64,000 bases of DNA from Gigaspora margarita (lineage: Eukaryota; Glomeromycota; Glomeromycetes; Diversisporales; Gigasporaceae), in the NCBI GenBank assembly GCA_009809945.1, contig WTPW01000711.1, positions 168,790 to 232,789 on the forward strand. Direction: 5' to 3'. Both the position numbers and the translations under genes were made by a program. Every line of letters starts with the position of its first letter. The first letter of the stretch is position 1. Of this stretch, positions 32,661 through 45,192 are shown piece after piece. The notes under the pieces are model-generated. The model saw nothing but the letters and a program-made list of their open reading frames with translations. It did not search any database and was not told the origin of the DNA.

Positions 32661-33786
32661 TTATAGTGTTTTACTACCATAGGTAAATTAGATTTGCAAA
32701 TTCGTATAACAAAAACAAAAAAATAAATTTTTATAAAACAAAAAATAAATTTTGATTACTTTAGAATTAGGGGGAGGCCTGGAATTTTATTGAGGCATTA
32801 GTTATACAAAATTTAGCAAGGAATTTTTTTTATTAGAGCCCCAAAGTTGGTTTTATAAGCAAAAATTTTAAGATATAAATGTTTTTTTAAAAAAATAAAC
32901 AAAAAATAAAATTTATGTTACATCTGATCTTAAATTTTGATTGGCTATTCTAATAGTTTTGTGTAACATAGTGTAAAACACTATAGGTGCGTTTTAGTAA
33001 AACTAAAAAAAATAAATAAAAAAACTTAATAAAAAAAAAATAAATCTATAAAATATATATATATATTAATGCTCTTAATTGTCATGGTGACGGGTCGCCA
33101 TAAATTAATGCTCTTAAAAAATTTTGTTATATTAAAAAAAATATAAAAATATTATAATAATTAAAAGCGATTATATATATTTTAATAAAAAAAACATTAC
33201 CTATTATTGGATCCGGATCCGGATCTGAATCTTTCTTATTCAGATCCAAATCTTGACTTGGATTCAATCTGGTTTTCAGATTGGATCTGGATCTCTAAAA
33301 ATATCCATCTGATCCAATCTGTGCAAAACGCTATCCGAAAGTACCAAAATTATTTCATTTGGATCACTAGATCATATTTTATTATGAAATACTATTGATT
33401 TTATAGTAATTTTATAAGAAAACATAATTACCAATAGTATTTCGTTAATAAACGTGATCCAGTGATCCAAATAAATAAATTTGGTACTATTCGAATCCTC
33501 TCCTCGAGACGATTCGAATGGTACTAAAATTATCCAATTTGGACCACTGGATCAAGTTTTAGACAAATTTTTATAAAAAAATTACGTTATGTTAGGGGAC
33601 CCCCCTACATATTAGAAAATTATTATATTTTGGGGAACCTCCCAAGCATAACATTATTTATGGATGCCCTCTAACTATACTAATAGGAATAACTGATAGT
33701 AATCACCTAATAATTCAAATAGTATAGTATATGAATCTAAACTTAAAACTAAGAAGGAAGCAAAAATTAGCAAAGAGATATGAAAG

Positions 33787-34024
33787 CGAGTTAGTAAAAA
33801 AAGAACAAATTATCTTTAGTAAATTTTTTTTTAATTTTTAAATTATAATATTTTAACAACTATTTAATTAAATTTGCAAATTATTTTATTTTAATCTTGA
33901 AATTATACAGAATTTAAATAAAAAATTTATTAAATTTATTAAAATAGTTGTTAAAATATTTAAGCTTAAAGTTAAAAAAACTTTTACTTAAAAAAAATTT
34001 GTTCTTTTTTTACTAACTTACCCA
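33787..34024. repeat. Family G foldback
   Basis: GCGAGTTAGTAAAAAAAGAA at the left and TTCTTTTTTTACTAACTTAC at the right are inverted; the interior matches the other G copies. Confidence 0.6.
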
Positions 34025-34187
34025 TATGCCTATATGACAAAATAGAAGAGCAAAATTGGAAGAACTTAAGAGAATTTATAAAACTTAAATAAAATAATAA
34101 CATTGTTATAGCAGAGAAAGCAATGCTAAATAAAAAATAGAACAGAACCCTGAAATATATATAAATAGATTAGGTTTATTATAAAAT

Positions 34188-34490
34188 TAGGACCCCAAAT
34201 ATCTCTTATATAGGTTATAACTGGGTTTTGGCCAATTTTGACCTAATTTGCTAAAAATAACAAAACTATATATTATTAAATAACTTTTTATCCAGTAATC
34301 AAAATTGAATAAACCTTTTTTTGTTAGATATGTCTTACTAAGAGCTTTATTTTTTAAAAAAAGTTCATTCAAATTGGACTACTGAATGCTAAGATAATTG
34401 CTAAAAACTGTTTTTTTTTATTTTTTAAATTTTGGGGTTTTGCTAAAATGTGCAATGTATGATCTCTGTACTAGATATCTGAGAATTTAT
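34188..34490 (+). mobile_element. hAT-like MITE family A, right end decayed
   Basis: It starts AGGACCCCAAATATCTC and follows the family to GTACTAGATATCTGAG, where the last bases no longer match. TATAAAATT on both sides hints at the target but is not aligned with the ends. Confidence 0.6.
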
Positions 34491-35090
34491 AAAATTACTA
34501 AAAATAGAAAAATCTGTGGAAAAATTTTTAAAAATAAGCAAAATTACTATAAATAAAAAAGGTTTGCATAAAAAATTTCAAAAATAAGCAAATTAATACC
34601 TAATCTATTTACATATATATTTTAGAGTTCTAATAGAACACATAAAACTTGATTATAAAGCAGGTGCTTAACCAATTTGTACCAAATACAAAGAAAATAA
34701 AAAAGAATTTTCTTGTATTTACAATAAAAGCAACAAAAATACACAATATGTTTAAATAAGTGAATAAGGTTTATAGGCATATTATACATTTACAAATACT
34801 TAATACATACCAACAAATCTGTAATAAAATAAATACAAACTTACTGTTAATAAAAAAAAAAGTATAATATAATATTGCTAATTGCTAAATCATTTTATAC
34901 TAATAATATAGCCCTAACTAGACTAAAAATAAAATAAATAAAAAAGCCTTATTTAGTACTAGAGATCTAGAGAACAACAAAAAAAAAAGAAAAAATATTT
35001 AGTTTTACATAAATAGATATGAACAATTATTTGTAGAGGGTACAAAAAAGATAATAAAAAGTACACTATATCACTACACTACACTATTGT
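34491..35090. other. A-rich DNA, possible far 5' LINE remains
   Basis: A-rich on the plus strand, like the LINE pieces that follow, but no domain can be recognised. I cannot say whether it belongs to the LINE. Confidence 0.35.
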
Positions 35091-35094
35091 GATA

Positions 35095-35580
35095 GTAAAT
35101 AATCTAAAATAACCCAAATAACCCAAATAACAAATAACTAGTTATTGGGTTATTTTGAGGCTCAAATGATCTAAAAGATTATTTAATATATATTAGTTAA
35201 TATTCTAATGCTCTTTAGCCAATCAGAATTGGCACAAACAAAATTAAATATAACAAATAATCAATAATTGTAGCTATAAGTCAATTAATATTTATATCTT
35301 AAGTAAGGTTGTTCAAAATAATAAATTGTATGTTTTTAATACTTTACTTAAGACATAAATATTAATTAACTTAGTAAAATTTGGAACTTTAATTTATAGC
35401 TAAGATTATTAATAAGAAAAGTAATAAAGTTTATAACTTTTTATACAAACAATTTGGCCAATAAAATTATTTTATATACTAATAACCTAAATGAACTTAA
35501 TAATCAAAATGATCTTATCATAATTTAATAGCTTGAAGTTATTTAAATTTTGATCAAATAATCAAGTTATTTACCATTCC
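35095..35580. mobile_element. Family C-like element
   Basis: GTGATAGTAAATAATCTAAA at the left and CAAGTTATTTACCATTCC at the right match the ends of 20046-21394; AATAACCCAAATAAC repeats lie just inside. No clear duplication is visible. Confidence 0.5.
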
Positions 35581-35734
35581 TAGATAGAACTGAACATATA
35601 AACTTCTATTAAGTTTGGGCCCAAGTTTACAAATACCTAGCCCAATCCAGCTCATTTTAAAACCTATACATATACATTATTATTATATAGTTAAAGTTGA
35701 TCAATCTATATAAAAAATATTAGATATAGAATAC

Positions 35735-35905
35735 AATGGTCTAATGACTAAATAACCCTTAAATAATCTTGGCTATTTATAAATAACTATGGTTATTTGG
35801 TCATGAGTCATTTCTAAATAACCCAAAATTAAGATGACTATTAGTGACTAGTTATTTCAGTGTTATTTGAGATTATTTGAACATTTGCAAATGATCAGAT
35901 CATTT
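35735..35905. repeat. Family C-like fragment
   Basis: AATAACCCTTAAATAATC, GGTTATTTGGTCATGAGTCA and AATGATCAGATCATTTATTA are the subterminal words of family C in a short inverted arrangement. Confidence 0.45.
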
Positions 35906-35929
35906 ATTATTACTGCTATACCAATAAAC

Positions 35930-36188
35930 TTCAACAATATACACTCACTAGATAGTATTATAACAGAACTAATAAAAATTAAATAGTTATAGAAAATTAT
36001 TACGAACAATAAATACAATACAACTTGTTTGCAATACTGCTATAGAACAACTAAAAAAAGAATATGCACTTAAAAAAGAAATAGATTCAATATGGTATAC
36101 ACTAATAAATAAGAAAATAGAAATAGATAAAATTAAAAAAGTAATCATAGAAAGCCCAAACAAAAAAGCTACAGGTCCAGAAGGATTA
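35930..36188 (+). pseudogene. LINE reverse transcriptase remnant, piece 1
   Basis: In the frame starting at 36045, the reading has EQLKKEYALKKEID, then IDKIKKVIIESPNKKATG followed by PEGLL. The NKxxGPxG phrase is the start of the reverse transcriptase domain in non-LTR retrotransposons. Reading then breaks at 36189 where a foldback element is inserted; it resumes in phase at 36728 as NELLQQLLDDTIAALL. LINE RTs copy their own RNA at the insertion site; this copy is dead. Confidence 0.7.
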
Positions 36189-36192
36189 TTAA

Positions 36193-36723
36193 GTGGTAAT
36201 TCATGACTGAATCAGAATATCATTATAGTGTCATCATAGTAAAATTTGGTGCAAATATCATATTAATTTTAAAGTAAAGTAGAATCTACAGATCCTTCAA
36301 AGTAAAGTTATTTTTTTATTAAGCTAACCTTTTTTTTCTTCATAATAAAAGTTGTAGAGCAAGTTTTTGTGATTTTAATGGTAGTAATATTGGTAAAATT
36401 GAGCTAGTAGTTCTTGAGATATCTTAACTTTCTTCTTTATACTTATATAAACTTTCTTTATATTTTATAAAAAAATTTATATAAGTATAAAAATGAAAGT
36501 TAAGATATCTCAAGAACTACTAAACCAATTTTACTAATATTACTACCATTAAAATTACAAAGACTTGCTCTACAACTTTTATTATGAAGAAAAAAAGGTT
36601 AGCTTAATAAAAAAATAACTTTACTTTGAAGGATCTGTAGATTCCACTTTATTTTAATATTAATATGATATTTGCCCCAAATTTTATTATAATCATATTC
36701 TGTTTTGGTCATGAATTACCACT
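36193..36723. mobile_element. Foldback element inserted in the LINE
   Basis: GTGGTAATTCATGAC and GTCATGAATTACCAC are perfect inverted ends flanked by TTAA (36189-36192, 36724-36727). TA with one more terminal base is equally consistent. The whole element is a near-perfect palindrome centred near 36455; arms include GGATCTGTAGATTC and CTACAACTTTTATTATGAAG. Removing it restores the LINE reading frame across the junction. Confidence 0.85.
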
Positions 36724-37415
36724 TAAATGAATTACTACAACAATTGTTAGATGATACAATAGCAGCTCTACTATAAATCTTTAATAGCAGTTTGCAAATA
36801 GAGAAAATACTAAAAATATAAAATATAGTCTGATATAGCCAATAGCAAAATTGAACTTTGAAAAAAAATAAAAAGAACACAACCTATAATACTAATTAAC
36901 TATGTAAGAAAATTATTCACCAAAGTAATTATAACAAGACTAAACTACATCTTGCATAGGTATTTAATACTTTCTCAAGCGAACTATACTGTACTGCCTT
37001 ACGACTTCACACAAGTTCCAATTTAATACTTGATATATCTTTTGAAAGACAAATTTAAACAATAAATAATATGGGTTTTGGTACAAAATATGTCAAAAGC
37101 TTTAACTCAGTACACCTATTCTTACTAAAATTGCTCTTAAAGTTGTGGATTTTTTTAAAAACAATATGTATTATCTACAATATATATAATAATTATACCA
37201 ATCAAGTTATAACAGAATATAGCAAAATAGATAAATGCAATATACATAATAAATTGAATTAAAAAAAACTTTCATTTTAATATTCTGAAAAATCTATTAT
37301 GGCCCATTAAATAATTAGAATAGTAAAATAGTATATACAGAATATATGATAAAGGCTACAACTCTTGTACAAGAAAACAATAAGACCTTATACAATATAT
37401 CTTGTTTAGCTTATC
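36724..37415 (+). pseudogene. LINE reverse transcriptase remnant, piece 2
   Basis: Successive frames give ANYTVLPYDFTQVPI near 36969, QNMSKA at 37084 (in the place of the first catalytic motif, QDMSKAxD), then after a frameshift SVHLFLLKLLLKL, and NQVITEYSKID near 37200. The last recognisable phrase is ISCLAY at 37397-37414, where the catalytic YADD would follow; it is cut there by repeat J. Stop codons and frameshifts are frequent. The style resembles LINE proteins of Glomeromycotina. Confidence 0.75.
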
Positions 37416-39034
37416 ATCGGCAAATTTTATATATAGATATATATCGATTACTAACCGGTAAGATATATATCGATGATCAACACCCCTGCCGATTATTATC
37501 GATAGTAATAGTAATCAATATATATCCAGTTAATCGATATATATCTACTAGATATATATCGATTAACAGATATATATCGATAATCAACACCCCTGCCGAT
37601 TATTATCAATAGTGATAGTAATCGATATATATCTAATATGATATCAATTAATAATTATTATATTCACATAATCATGCTCGCAAGGTTTCACAATTTATTA
37701 TAAGTTTTATTTTTTTTATTTATTATTATTATATATTATATTTTAAATTAAATAATCAATATTTGCAAGTTTTCGCAATTTAATATAAAAATTATTTATT
37801 TATTATTATTATATATTATATTACATATTTTTATTATATATTATTATAAAAAAAAATGAAAAACCAAAAAAAACCCCCCAAAAAAATAACAAAAAAAACA
37901 AAAACGAAAAATAGTAATAATTTTTAACTACTTCGCACTTCATCACTCATATTCACTACTTCTTGCAAAGTGTCAGAGAAGTTAGAGTTGTTGTTCTTGC
38001 AAGTACCAGAAAAGTCAGATCGTTTTCTTGCAAAGTTTTGAAAAAAGTCAGGAATAAATAAAATAAAATTAAAAAAATAAGCAAAAAAAAAGAAAAACAA
38101 ACAAAAACAAAATGTAAGCAAACTAAATAAAAAAAAAAACAAAGCCCCAAATATCTATTTTCCTAAAGTAAGAGTTCGTTTCTTTCAATTCAAAAATCAT
38201 TTAAGGTTTTCACAATGTGCCGGAATAATAAAAAAATAAAAATTAAAGAAATAAGTAAAAAGAAAACAAACAAAAAAAACGGAATGTAAGCATATTGAAT
38301 AAAAAAAAAAATAAAATCCAAATCTCCATTTCTCTGATGTAGAGTTCGTGATAGAAATTGCTAAAGTCAAGTTGTATATATTCTTGCAAAGTGGCAGAAA
38401 AGTCTGGGTTTGTTTGCAAAGTGTCGAAAAACCTATGTTATTTTCCTCACAAATTGGCAGAATATTAAAAATAAAAATAAAAATAAAAACAAAAACAAAA
38501 AAAAACAATAATGTCAAACAAAAAAATAAATGAAGCACTAACTAAACCTTTATTTCTTTAAAGAGGCGTTCTTGAAATTTTACAAATTGCTAGAGAAAGC
38601 AATTGTGTGTTCTTGCAAAGTTTCGAAAGGCTGAGTTGGCTTGCGCATAGTTTCGAAAGGTCGTTAGATTTCCAAAAGTTAGGGTTGGTATTTGTTGTAA
38701 AAATAAAATAAAAAAATTAAATAATAATAAAGAAAAAAAATGAAAACAAAACGAAACTAAACGAAACTAAACAAAATGAAACGAACCAAAAAATATCAAA
38801 ACGAAAATGAAAATGAAAACGAAAAAACAATGTAAAATTGATAGAAAATCTAAATTATAAGCAAAAAAAAAATAAACAAAGATCTAATCTGATCTAGTAC
38901 TACAATCATCGAAACATTTTGAACCATTTCGAAAATATTAGTCAAATGCATTCTTGGTATGATCTAGGGTACAGATCTACTGATCTAGCTTGAATTTCTA
39001 TTTTTAAAATATTTCGAAACAATTCGAAATATTA
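37416..39034 (+). repeat. Repeat J, second copy, running into the gap
   Basis: It begins ATCGGCAAATTTTATATATA, as at 63571, followed by ATATATATCGAT words and repeated CAACACCCCTGCCGATTATT. It then has A-rich DNA with CTTGCAAAGTG-type motifs and ends at the N run with the AACCATTTCGAAAATATT region. Frames at 37924-38538 are low-complexity. Confidence 0.65.
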
Positions 39035-39626
39035 NNNNNNNNNNNNNNNNNNNNNNNNNNNNNNNNNNNNNNNNNNNNNNNNNNNNNNNNNNNNNNNNNN
39101 NNNNNNNNNNNNNNNNNNNNNNNNNNNNNNNNNNNNNNNNNNNNNNNNNNNNNNNNNNNNNNNNNNNNNNNNNNNNNNNNNNNNNNNNNNNNNNNNNNNN
39201 NNNNNNNNNNNNNNNNNNNNNNNNNNNNNNNNNNNNNNNNNNNNNNNNNNNNNNNNNNNNNNNNNNNNNNNNNNNNNNNNNNNNNNNNNNNNNNNNNNNN
39301 NNNNNNNNNNNNNNNNNNNNNNNNNNNNNNNNNNNNNNNNNNNNNNNNNNNNNNNNNNNNNNNNNNNNNNNNNNNNNNNNNNNNNNNNNNNNNNNNNNNN
39401 NNNNNNNNNNNNNNNNNNNNNNNNNNNNNNNNNNNNNNNNNNNNNNNNNNNNNNNNNNNNNNNNNNNNNNNNNNNNNNNNNNNNNNNNNNNNNNNNNNNN
39501 NNNNNNNNNNNNNNNNNNNNNNNNNNNNNNNNNNNNNNNNNNNNNNNNNNNNNNNNNNNNNNNNNNNNNNNNNNNNNNNNNNNNNNNNNNNNNNNNNNNN
39601 NNNNNNNNNNNNNNNNNNNNNNNNNN
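39035..39626. other. Assembly gap (592 N)
   Basis: A run of unknown bases between repeat J and SINE-R. A reading frame spanning it is an artefact. Confidence 0.98.
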
Positions 39627-40578
39627 TTTTTTGTGTCAAAGTTTCCACTTTGGGGAAAGGCTTTTATTCAAGCAACCAGATCAAGGGCGCCTCTTTGGAC
39701 ACCTGACATTTGTTACATTGATGAGAGTACAACTAGCCACACCTGCAACTTTTGGTTGCCTATTTAAGTAGCCACCTGAAGGTTCCATACTAGCTGCCAT
39801 ACTTGCAATCCATATATTAGCATTGCCTATTTAAACCCTATGGTCTCTGCTTCGCCTGCCAATTCTACTTGTATCACTTCTGATACATAAGTCAGTCAAG
39901 GCCAGTCCTGAATACTATGCGGAGTCTCCTTAGAATTAATTTATTCTTGTAAAACACTTGGTAGAGCAGTTCCTGTCCCACACAGGTATTACCTACACTT
40001 CAGTAACTTATGCTACAGCTTTATCTATATACTTGGAGACAGGGCTAACTATTAAACCCTACCATTACCTACTTCTGCTCTTGTGAGGTTCACTCCAATC
40101 CTGATACCCACCACAACCTTCCTATCGGTCCTTCCTTAGTATCCCCAAACTTCCAAACCAGTTAGCCTGAAAGAGTCAGTCAGCTCGGCTTTAAGTGTTA
40201 AATGGACTCTCTCCCTTTGGTACATGTTGCCAAAACACATGTTCTTTTCCTCCGGTGCGACTCTGGTGACCAGGTTGGTGGACCCCCTCCTCAAGGATCT
40301 TGTTATCCAGTTCTCTGGTTCCAGTTTCTGATCTTTCAATTATAGTTAGTACTATTGAAGAAATTGCTACTTCCTCACTCAGGACTTCCAAACGGGTATC
40401 CATCTTCTGATCCTTGGATTTTTGTGCGCCCAGTAGCTTCTATTCAAGATGGTGTACCAAAGAACCTACGAGTAGAAATAGTTACCATAACACAGGTCTA
40501 TTTTTCAAAGCATCGCCAGTGGGATTTGAACTCTAGACCTGCTGCTTGGGGTGACAACTTACCAACTTCTTTAAGTTG
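39627..40578 (-). mobile_element. SINE-R copy beside the gap
   Basis: On the minus strand it runs from the tRNA-like head (CCAAGCAGCAGGTCTAGAG near 40535; GTTCAAATCCCAC) to the tail TTGAATAAAAGCC near 39660. The A-tail and left duplication are lost in the gap. Minus frames at 40136-40403 and the plus frame at 40355-40615 are not conserved as proteins. Confidence 0.75.
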
Positions 40579-40619
40579 CCACACCTCTTTATATATTTAC
40601 TATAAACCCAACTAAATTA

Positions 40620-40884
40620 ATATTAATAACAAACTTCAAAAGTGCAAAAACAAATAAATTTTACAGGAATCGAAATACAAAATTTAGATACTAAAGATAC
40701 TTTTAAGTTTTTAGAATACTTCTTTTCAAGAACAAATAAATTACTCATATTCATGAAAAAATAAAAAAAAATTTAGCAAAGATCTAAAAAAACTGGCTAT
40801 AGTATATATAATGAAAAACAAGCAGTTTATTTCTAATATAACTAAAATACAAAACTTAGAACATAATACTGCCTATATTAACTA
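40620..40884 (+). pseudogene. LINE remnant, piece 3 (after the catalytic core)
   Basis: One frame reads FTGIEIQNLDTKDTFKFLEY followed by FFSRTNKLLIFMKK; a shifted one YSIYNEKQAVYF. These look like the region downstream of the RT catalytic motif in the same LINE type. Support is weaker than for pieces 1 and 2. Confidence 0.5.
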
Positions 40885-41685
40885 GGAGTCTTAGTGAGTC
40901 ATATCAGGAACAGTAAAATTGGAGATCATTTGCCTTTTTTTCAAATGACCTAGATCATTTTAGGCTAAAATTCATAATAAAATTGGGATCATTTGAGGCC
41001 ATTTAAGATCATTTGAAAGTCATTTAAAGTCATTTACCATTCCTGGATCAGGTTGGGTCAGGTTTGGGCCTGACTCGGATCAGACCCACTTAGATTAAAA
41101 CCCAACCTAGGCCTGACTCACTATATATCAAACCCGACCTGAGTCTGACCCACCTCATGTCAAACCTGATCCGGGTCTGATCCAACCCAATCCAACCCAG
41201 GTTGAACCAGGTTAATAATAGTTGCTACATATTAAAGTCTATATAAACTGATAATGCCTGCTTAAGTAAACATGTTTGGAAGATCAAAATGCATATATAC
41301 CAAAATTTCTATTCAAATTAGAGAACATTTTATTATTTGACTTTTAATTTTTATGTTCAACAAAATATTAAAATCTTTTTAAAAAATATGTTCGATGAAC
41401 GCAAAAATTAAAAGTCAAATAATAAAACCTTCTTCAATTTGAATAATAATTTCAGAGTATATGCATTTTGTTCTTCCAAACAAGTTTACTTTAGCAAGTT
41501 TTATCAATTAATATAGTAAAATTTTGACTTTACTATGTAGCAACTACTTGCGATTATTGTATATAATCTGATCCAGATTTGACCTGACTTAGGTTTTTTC
41601 TGACCTGGGTCTAATCTGACTCAGTTTGATCTGATCTGACCTGACCCGAGTTGGGTTGGGTCAAACCTGATCTAGCTAAGACCCC
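40885..41685. mobile_element. Inverted-repeat element with GGGTCAGG/CCTGACCC words
   Basis: GGAGTCTTAG and CTAAGACCCC are inverted ends next to TA. The subterminal regions (41040-41220 and 41570-41680) are dense in TTGGGTCAGG, CCTGACC and TCTGACCC, strikingly G/C-richer than their surroundings. Inside are family C-like ends (40915-41050) and an X module. An 8-bp duplication is not visible, so the superfamily is open. Confidence 0.6.
41270..41560. repeat. X module palindrome
   Basis: TATTATTTGACTTTTAATTT pairs with AATTAAAAGTCAAATAATAA around AAAAATATGTTCGATGAACG. The same module is at 51255-51480 and, split by SINE-R, at 22180-23400. Confidence 0.65.
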
Positions 41686-41708
41686 TAATACAATATGCAA
41701 TGCAATTA

Positions 41709-41861
41709 GGGCCATGTTATTAATCACTTGATTATTTTTTATTAGAGGTCTACTCCTCCTCTTCCCCTTCTTAATATAAATTTGGTCAGGTTTCTATATA
41801 TAATTTCAGCATTTTTTACCCTCTCCTCTCCTAAAAAATCATCTAATTTTTGTCACTTTCC
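41709..41861 (-). mobile_element. P-family MITE
   Basis: GGGCCATGTTATTAATCAC and ATTTTTGTCACTTTCC are the ends, flanked by TTA (41706-41708, 41862-41864). It is inverted relative to 32506-32660. Confidence 0.75.
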
Positions 41862-41879
41862 TTACAGTGCAATATATAA

Positions 41880-43498
41880 AATAGTAAAACAAAAGGCTAG
41901 TATAATAAAAAGAACTCTAAATTCTGCTATAACAAATTTATAGTTTGAGAATAGCAAAACAAATATTAAAAACAAATTATGTTGTAATGCTAAACAAAGT
42001 CTTTTAATTAAGTGAATTTAATAATTTAAAATTAAGGCTCTAATAGTTGCAAAACGCAGCTCTCATCACTCTCTCTATACTTACAGATATGCTAATTTTT
42101 ACTAAAAAAAACTAAGAACAATTATGTTTTAATTAATAATATCTTTTTATTAATTGAATCTAAAATTAAAAAATAAAGCTTATATCTGGACAATTATACT
42201 AAAAGTTAAAAAAATATTATACTTAGTACTAAAAAAATTAGAAAGTGCAAACAAAATAAATGGGCTTGCAATACAATATAAAGAAAATTTCTACTGAAAG
42301 AACACTAAGATAGTTTGAACAAATAACAATCAAATGATTAATATAGTACATTTAACTACTACTATAATAGAACCAAATCCATTTATATACAAAAAATAGG
42401 AAAATAAAGACATCAAGTAGGTGTATATTAATTATAACTTATTTAGAAAGGTTGCAAATTACACACAATACATATTAACAATAGCATATAGGAAAAGAAA
42501 AAACAATGTTTTGAAGTGATATAAAAGTTGTTAATTAAACAATAAGATCCATGCCAATTTATTTGTACTAGAAATAAAGCAATTAGTATACAAGTAAATA
42601 GAAAAAAAATAATATATATAAATAGATAAATTATTAGCACCATACCCAAAAACAAATAGTAGTAAGTTAATAGAAAAAATATAAATTTATTCTAAATAAA
42701 AGTTTTCTTAACTTTGAGCTTAAATATTTATTAATTATTTTATAAATTTAATAAATTTTTTTTTATTTTAATTCTAGATAATCTTAAGATTAAATAAAAA
42801 AAAATTTATCAAATTTGGTTAAGTAATTATCAAAATATTTAAATTTAAAAATTAAAAAAATTTTACTAAAAATAATTTGGTTTTTTTTTTTTTGATTTAT
42901 CTTCAAATATACATCTAACAGAATAAAACAACTGATCATAATTCAAAAATTAAAACAAAACTATGAGTTAGTACAACTATTTCTAGAGATAGCAATTATA
43001 CTTTGGATCTTTATCAAAATATAAAAAGATTATACTTAACAATGGCAAAAATTATAGTAAAATCCTTAAATATAAATAATATAACAATCCTGATAGCTAA
43101 TTGCATACAAAAGTTGGCTATCTCCTTTAAAAGTGGCACTAATATTAATAACAATACTGTGTATAGTACTACTATTTAAATGCAAGCTACAAATAAAGAC
43201 AAATTTAGAGATAATCAAACAAATACTAAAAAAATACTTTAATATCTTATTTGAAGCAAGATATATACAAATATAATCTATCTACTATATTCATTGCATA
43301 TTAGTAATAACAAAAAGGAAAAACATAGAGCTAAAGATTATTGTAAAAAAAGAAATAAAAGATAACAATAATAAGAACACATATAACTGACATAAAAGCA
43401 TAGAATCTATTGGCAGACACACATATACTTCAAATACAAAATAAACCAGTAGCATATAATCCAAAAATTATAATTAAATATATTTTCTAGACAAAAAA
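41880..43498 (+). pseudogene. LINE remnant, piece 4 (3' ORF region, RNase H-like position)
   Basis: A-rich plus-strand DNA with short protein-like stretches: LRTIMF / NNYVLINN near 42115 and KLAISFKSGTNINNNTVYST near 43110-43170. The latter sits where the RNase H-like domain of this LINE type is expected, but catalytic residues cannot be confirmed. A family G foldback (42661-42903) lies inside. The piece ends where a retroposon is inserted at 43513. Confidence 0.4.
42661..42903. repeat. Family G foldback
   Basis: TAAGTTAATAGAAAAAATAT at the left and TTTTTTTTTTGATTTATC at the right with the inverted TTGAGCTTAAATATTT arms. It is more decayed than the other three copies. Confidence 0.5.
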
Positions 43499-43512
43499 AT
43501 ATGCAGAGTAGT

Positions 43513-45192
43513 GGGGTGTGGCAACTTAGAGAAGTTGGTAAGTTGTCGCACCCCAAGCGGCAGGTCTAGGGTTCAAATCCCACTGCTGACGTTTTGAAAA
43601 TAGGTCTGTGTTATGGTAGCCATTTCTTCTCATAGGTCCTTTGGTACACCATCTTGAATGGAAGCCGTCAGGTGCACATAAAATCCAAGGATTAGAAAGT
43701 GGATACCCGTTTGGAAGTCCCGAGTGAGGAAGTAGCAAAGATCTTTGATGGTGCTAACCATAATTAGAATATTAGAAACTGGAGGCGAAGAACCGAACGA
43801 CAAGATCCTCGAGGAGGGGGTCCACCAACCTGGCCGCCGAAGTCGTACCGGAAGAAAAGGACATGTGTTTTGGCAGCATTTACCAAGGGGAGGGAGTCCA
43901 TTCAGCACCTAAAGCCAGGTCGACCAACCCTTCCAGGCTAACTGGTTTGGAAGTTTGGAGATACTAAGGAAGGACTGATAGGAAGGTTGTAGTAGGTATT
44001 GGAATTGAAGTGAACCTCACAAGGGCAATACAGAACTCACCGGGCAGTAAGAAGTAGAAGCATGGAGGTGTGTATATGTCAAGGCCTAACGGGCTCTAGG
44101 CGTACCCTTATAGGAGTCCTTGGACGTTAAGGGAGGCCGGGACTACTAATACAGGATAGGCAGGTATAAGTGCATGTAGAGTGCATTATGGTTCGCCAGA
44201 TCCTCATGATGCCATCCAACTATACCTGATAGCTAGAAGCATTTGCAAAACATGCCTGATCACTCATCTAAGGATAGGAATCATAGTCATTAGTCGATTA
44301 GTCGACGATTAGTCGACTAATCGACTAAATTTTTTCATAGTCAGTCGATCGATTAGTCGATTAGTCGATTAGTCGATTAGTCGACTAATCGACTAGTCGA
44401 CTAGTTGACTAATCGATTAGTTGATTAATCGATTAGTTAATTAGTCAATTAGATTAATCATCTATTTCATATTTTAATTACTATATTTCTGGTATTCATT
44501 TTTTTTTTGTATTTTATTGACTAGCCAATTAATCAACTAATCGATTAATCGACTAATTGACTAGTCGATTAGTCGATTAGTCGACTAATCGATTAGTCGA
44601 TTAATCGGATTAGTCGATTTTTAGTCAGTCGACGACTAACAGTTTTAGTCGACTGACTAATTGACTAAAAATTTTTGACCAATTCCTATCCTTACACTCA
44701 TCACCATAGCGGGAAGTACAGTTCTTTACACATTACCGAATTCAGAATGCTAAATCCAGGGCCCTGAAGATGCAGAAAAATCAGCTAGTTGCGGCAGCAT
44801 ACAGGCTTAAGATACTTACCCAATGTGGTAGAGGCAGCTGCATGGCTTGAGATATGAACTCCTGAGAAGTACACCAGTAGGGGACTCAAATACACCAATT
44901 TGAAAGCATAAAGCGCTACCTGGCTACTAATACCAAATTGAAAGTGATAATACTAGGTAGTATGGGTAAAGTAGTGGACATGTGAATACCAACTGTTGGT
45001 TGGAGAGGGATGTACAAATCCAGGTCAGCCATATATATAGGAATATGGAAGGTTCTGGTAGATTTAGATCATGGTTAAATTAGTCCAAGTCTCGGTACTT
45101 AAGTAGATAGTATATAAAAGATTGTACAACGATGTTGTAATGATCAATATACATTCAATAAAGACCAGAGGCATGACCTCACCTTAACATAC

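Larger units (their letters stand above)
31328..33333. mobile_element. hAT-like non-autonomous element, 2.0 kb
   Basis: TAGTGTTCTGCAGATCTGAT and ATCTGTGCAAAACGCTA form inverted ends (TAGYGTTYTGC). The flanks TCCAATAG (31320-31327) and TCCGAAAG (33334-33341) are an 8-bp duplication with two changes. Subterminal GATCTGATC/GGATCCGGATC words are self-complementary. The middle holds a degenerate array (31690-32420) and a later P MITE. No transposase domain is seen. Confidence 0.75.
31133..33669. mobile_element. Family H foldback split by a 2-kb hAT-like element
   Basis: The ends GGGGGCATCCATAAATAACG (31133) and TATTTATGGATGCCCTCT (33669) are inverted. 31133-31327 and 33334-33669, joined, reproduce the H copy at 8643-9172, including a GGTATCATTCGATTC hairpin cut in its right arm. 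Confidence 0.75.

Noticed and set aside
39004-39648. Minus-strand open frame of 214 codons
   Set aside because: It runs through the 592-base run of N; there is no sequence to translate.
43526-43908. Two overlapping minus-strand frames with protein-like composition
   Set aside because: They lie in the SINE-R head, are antisense to it, and are not conserved in the other copies.
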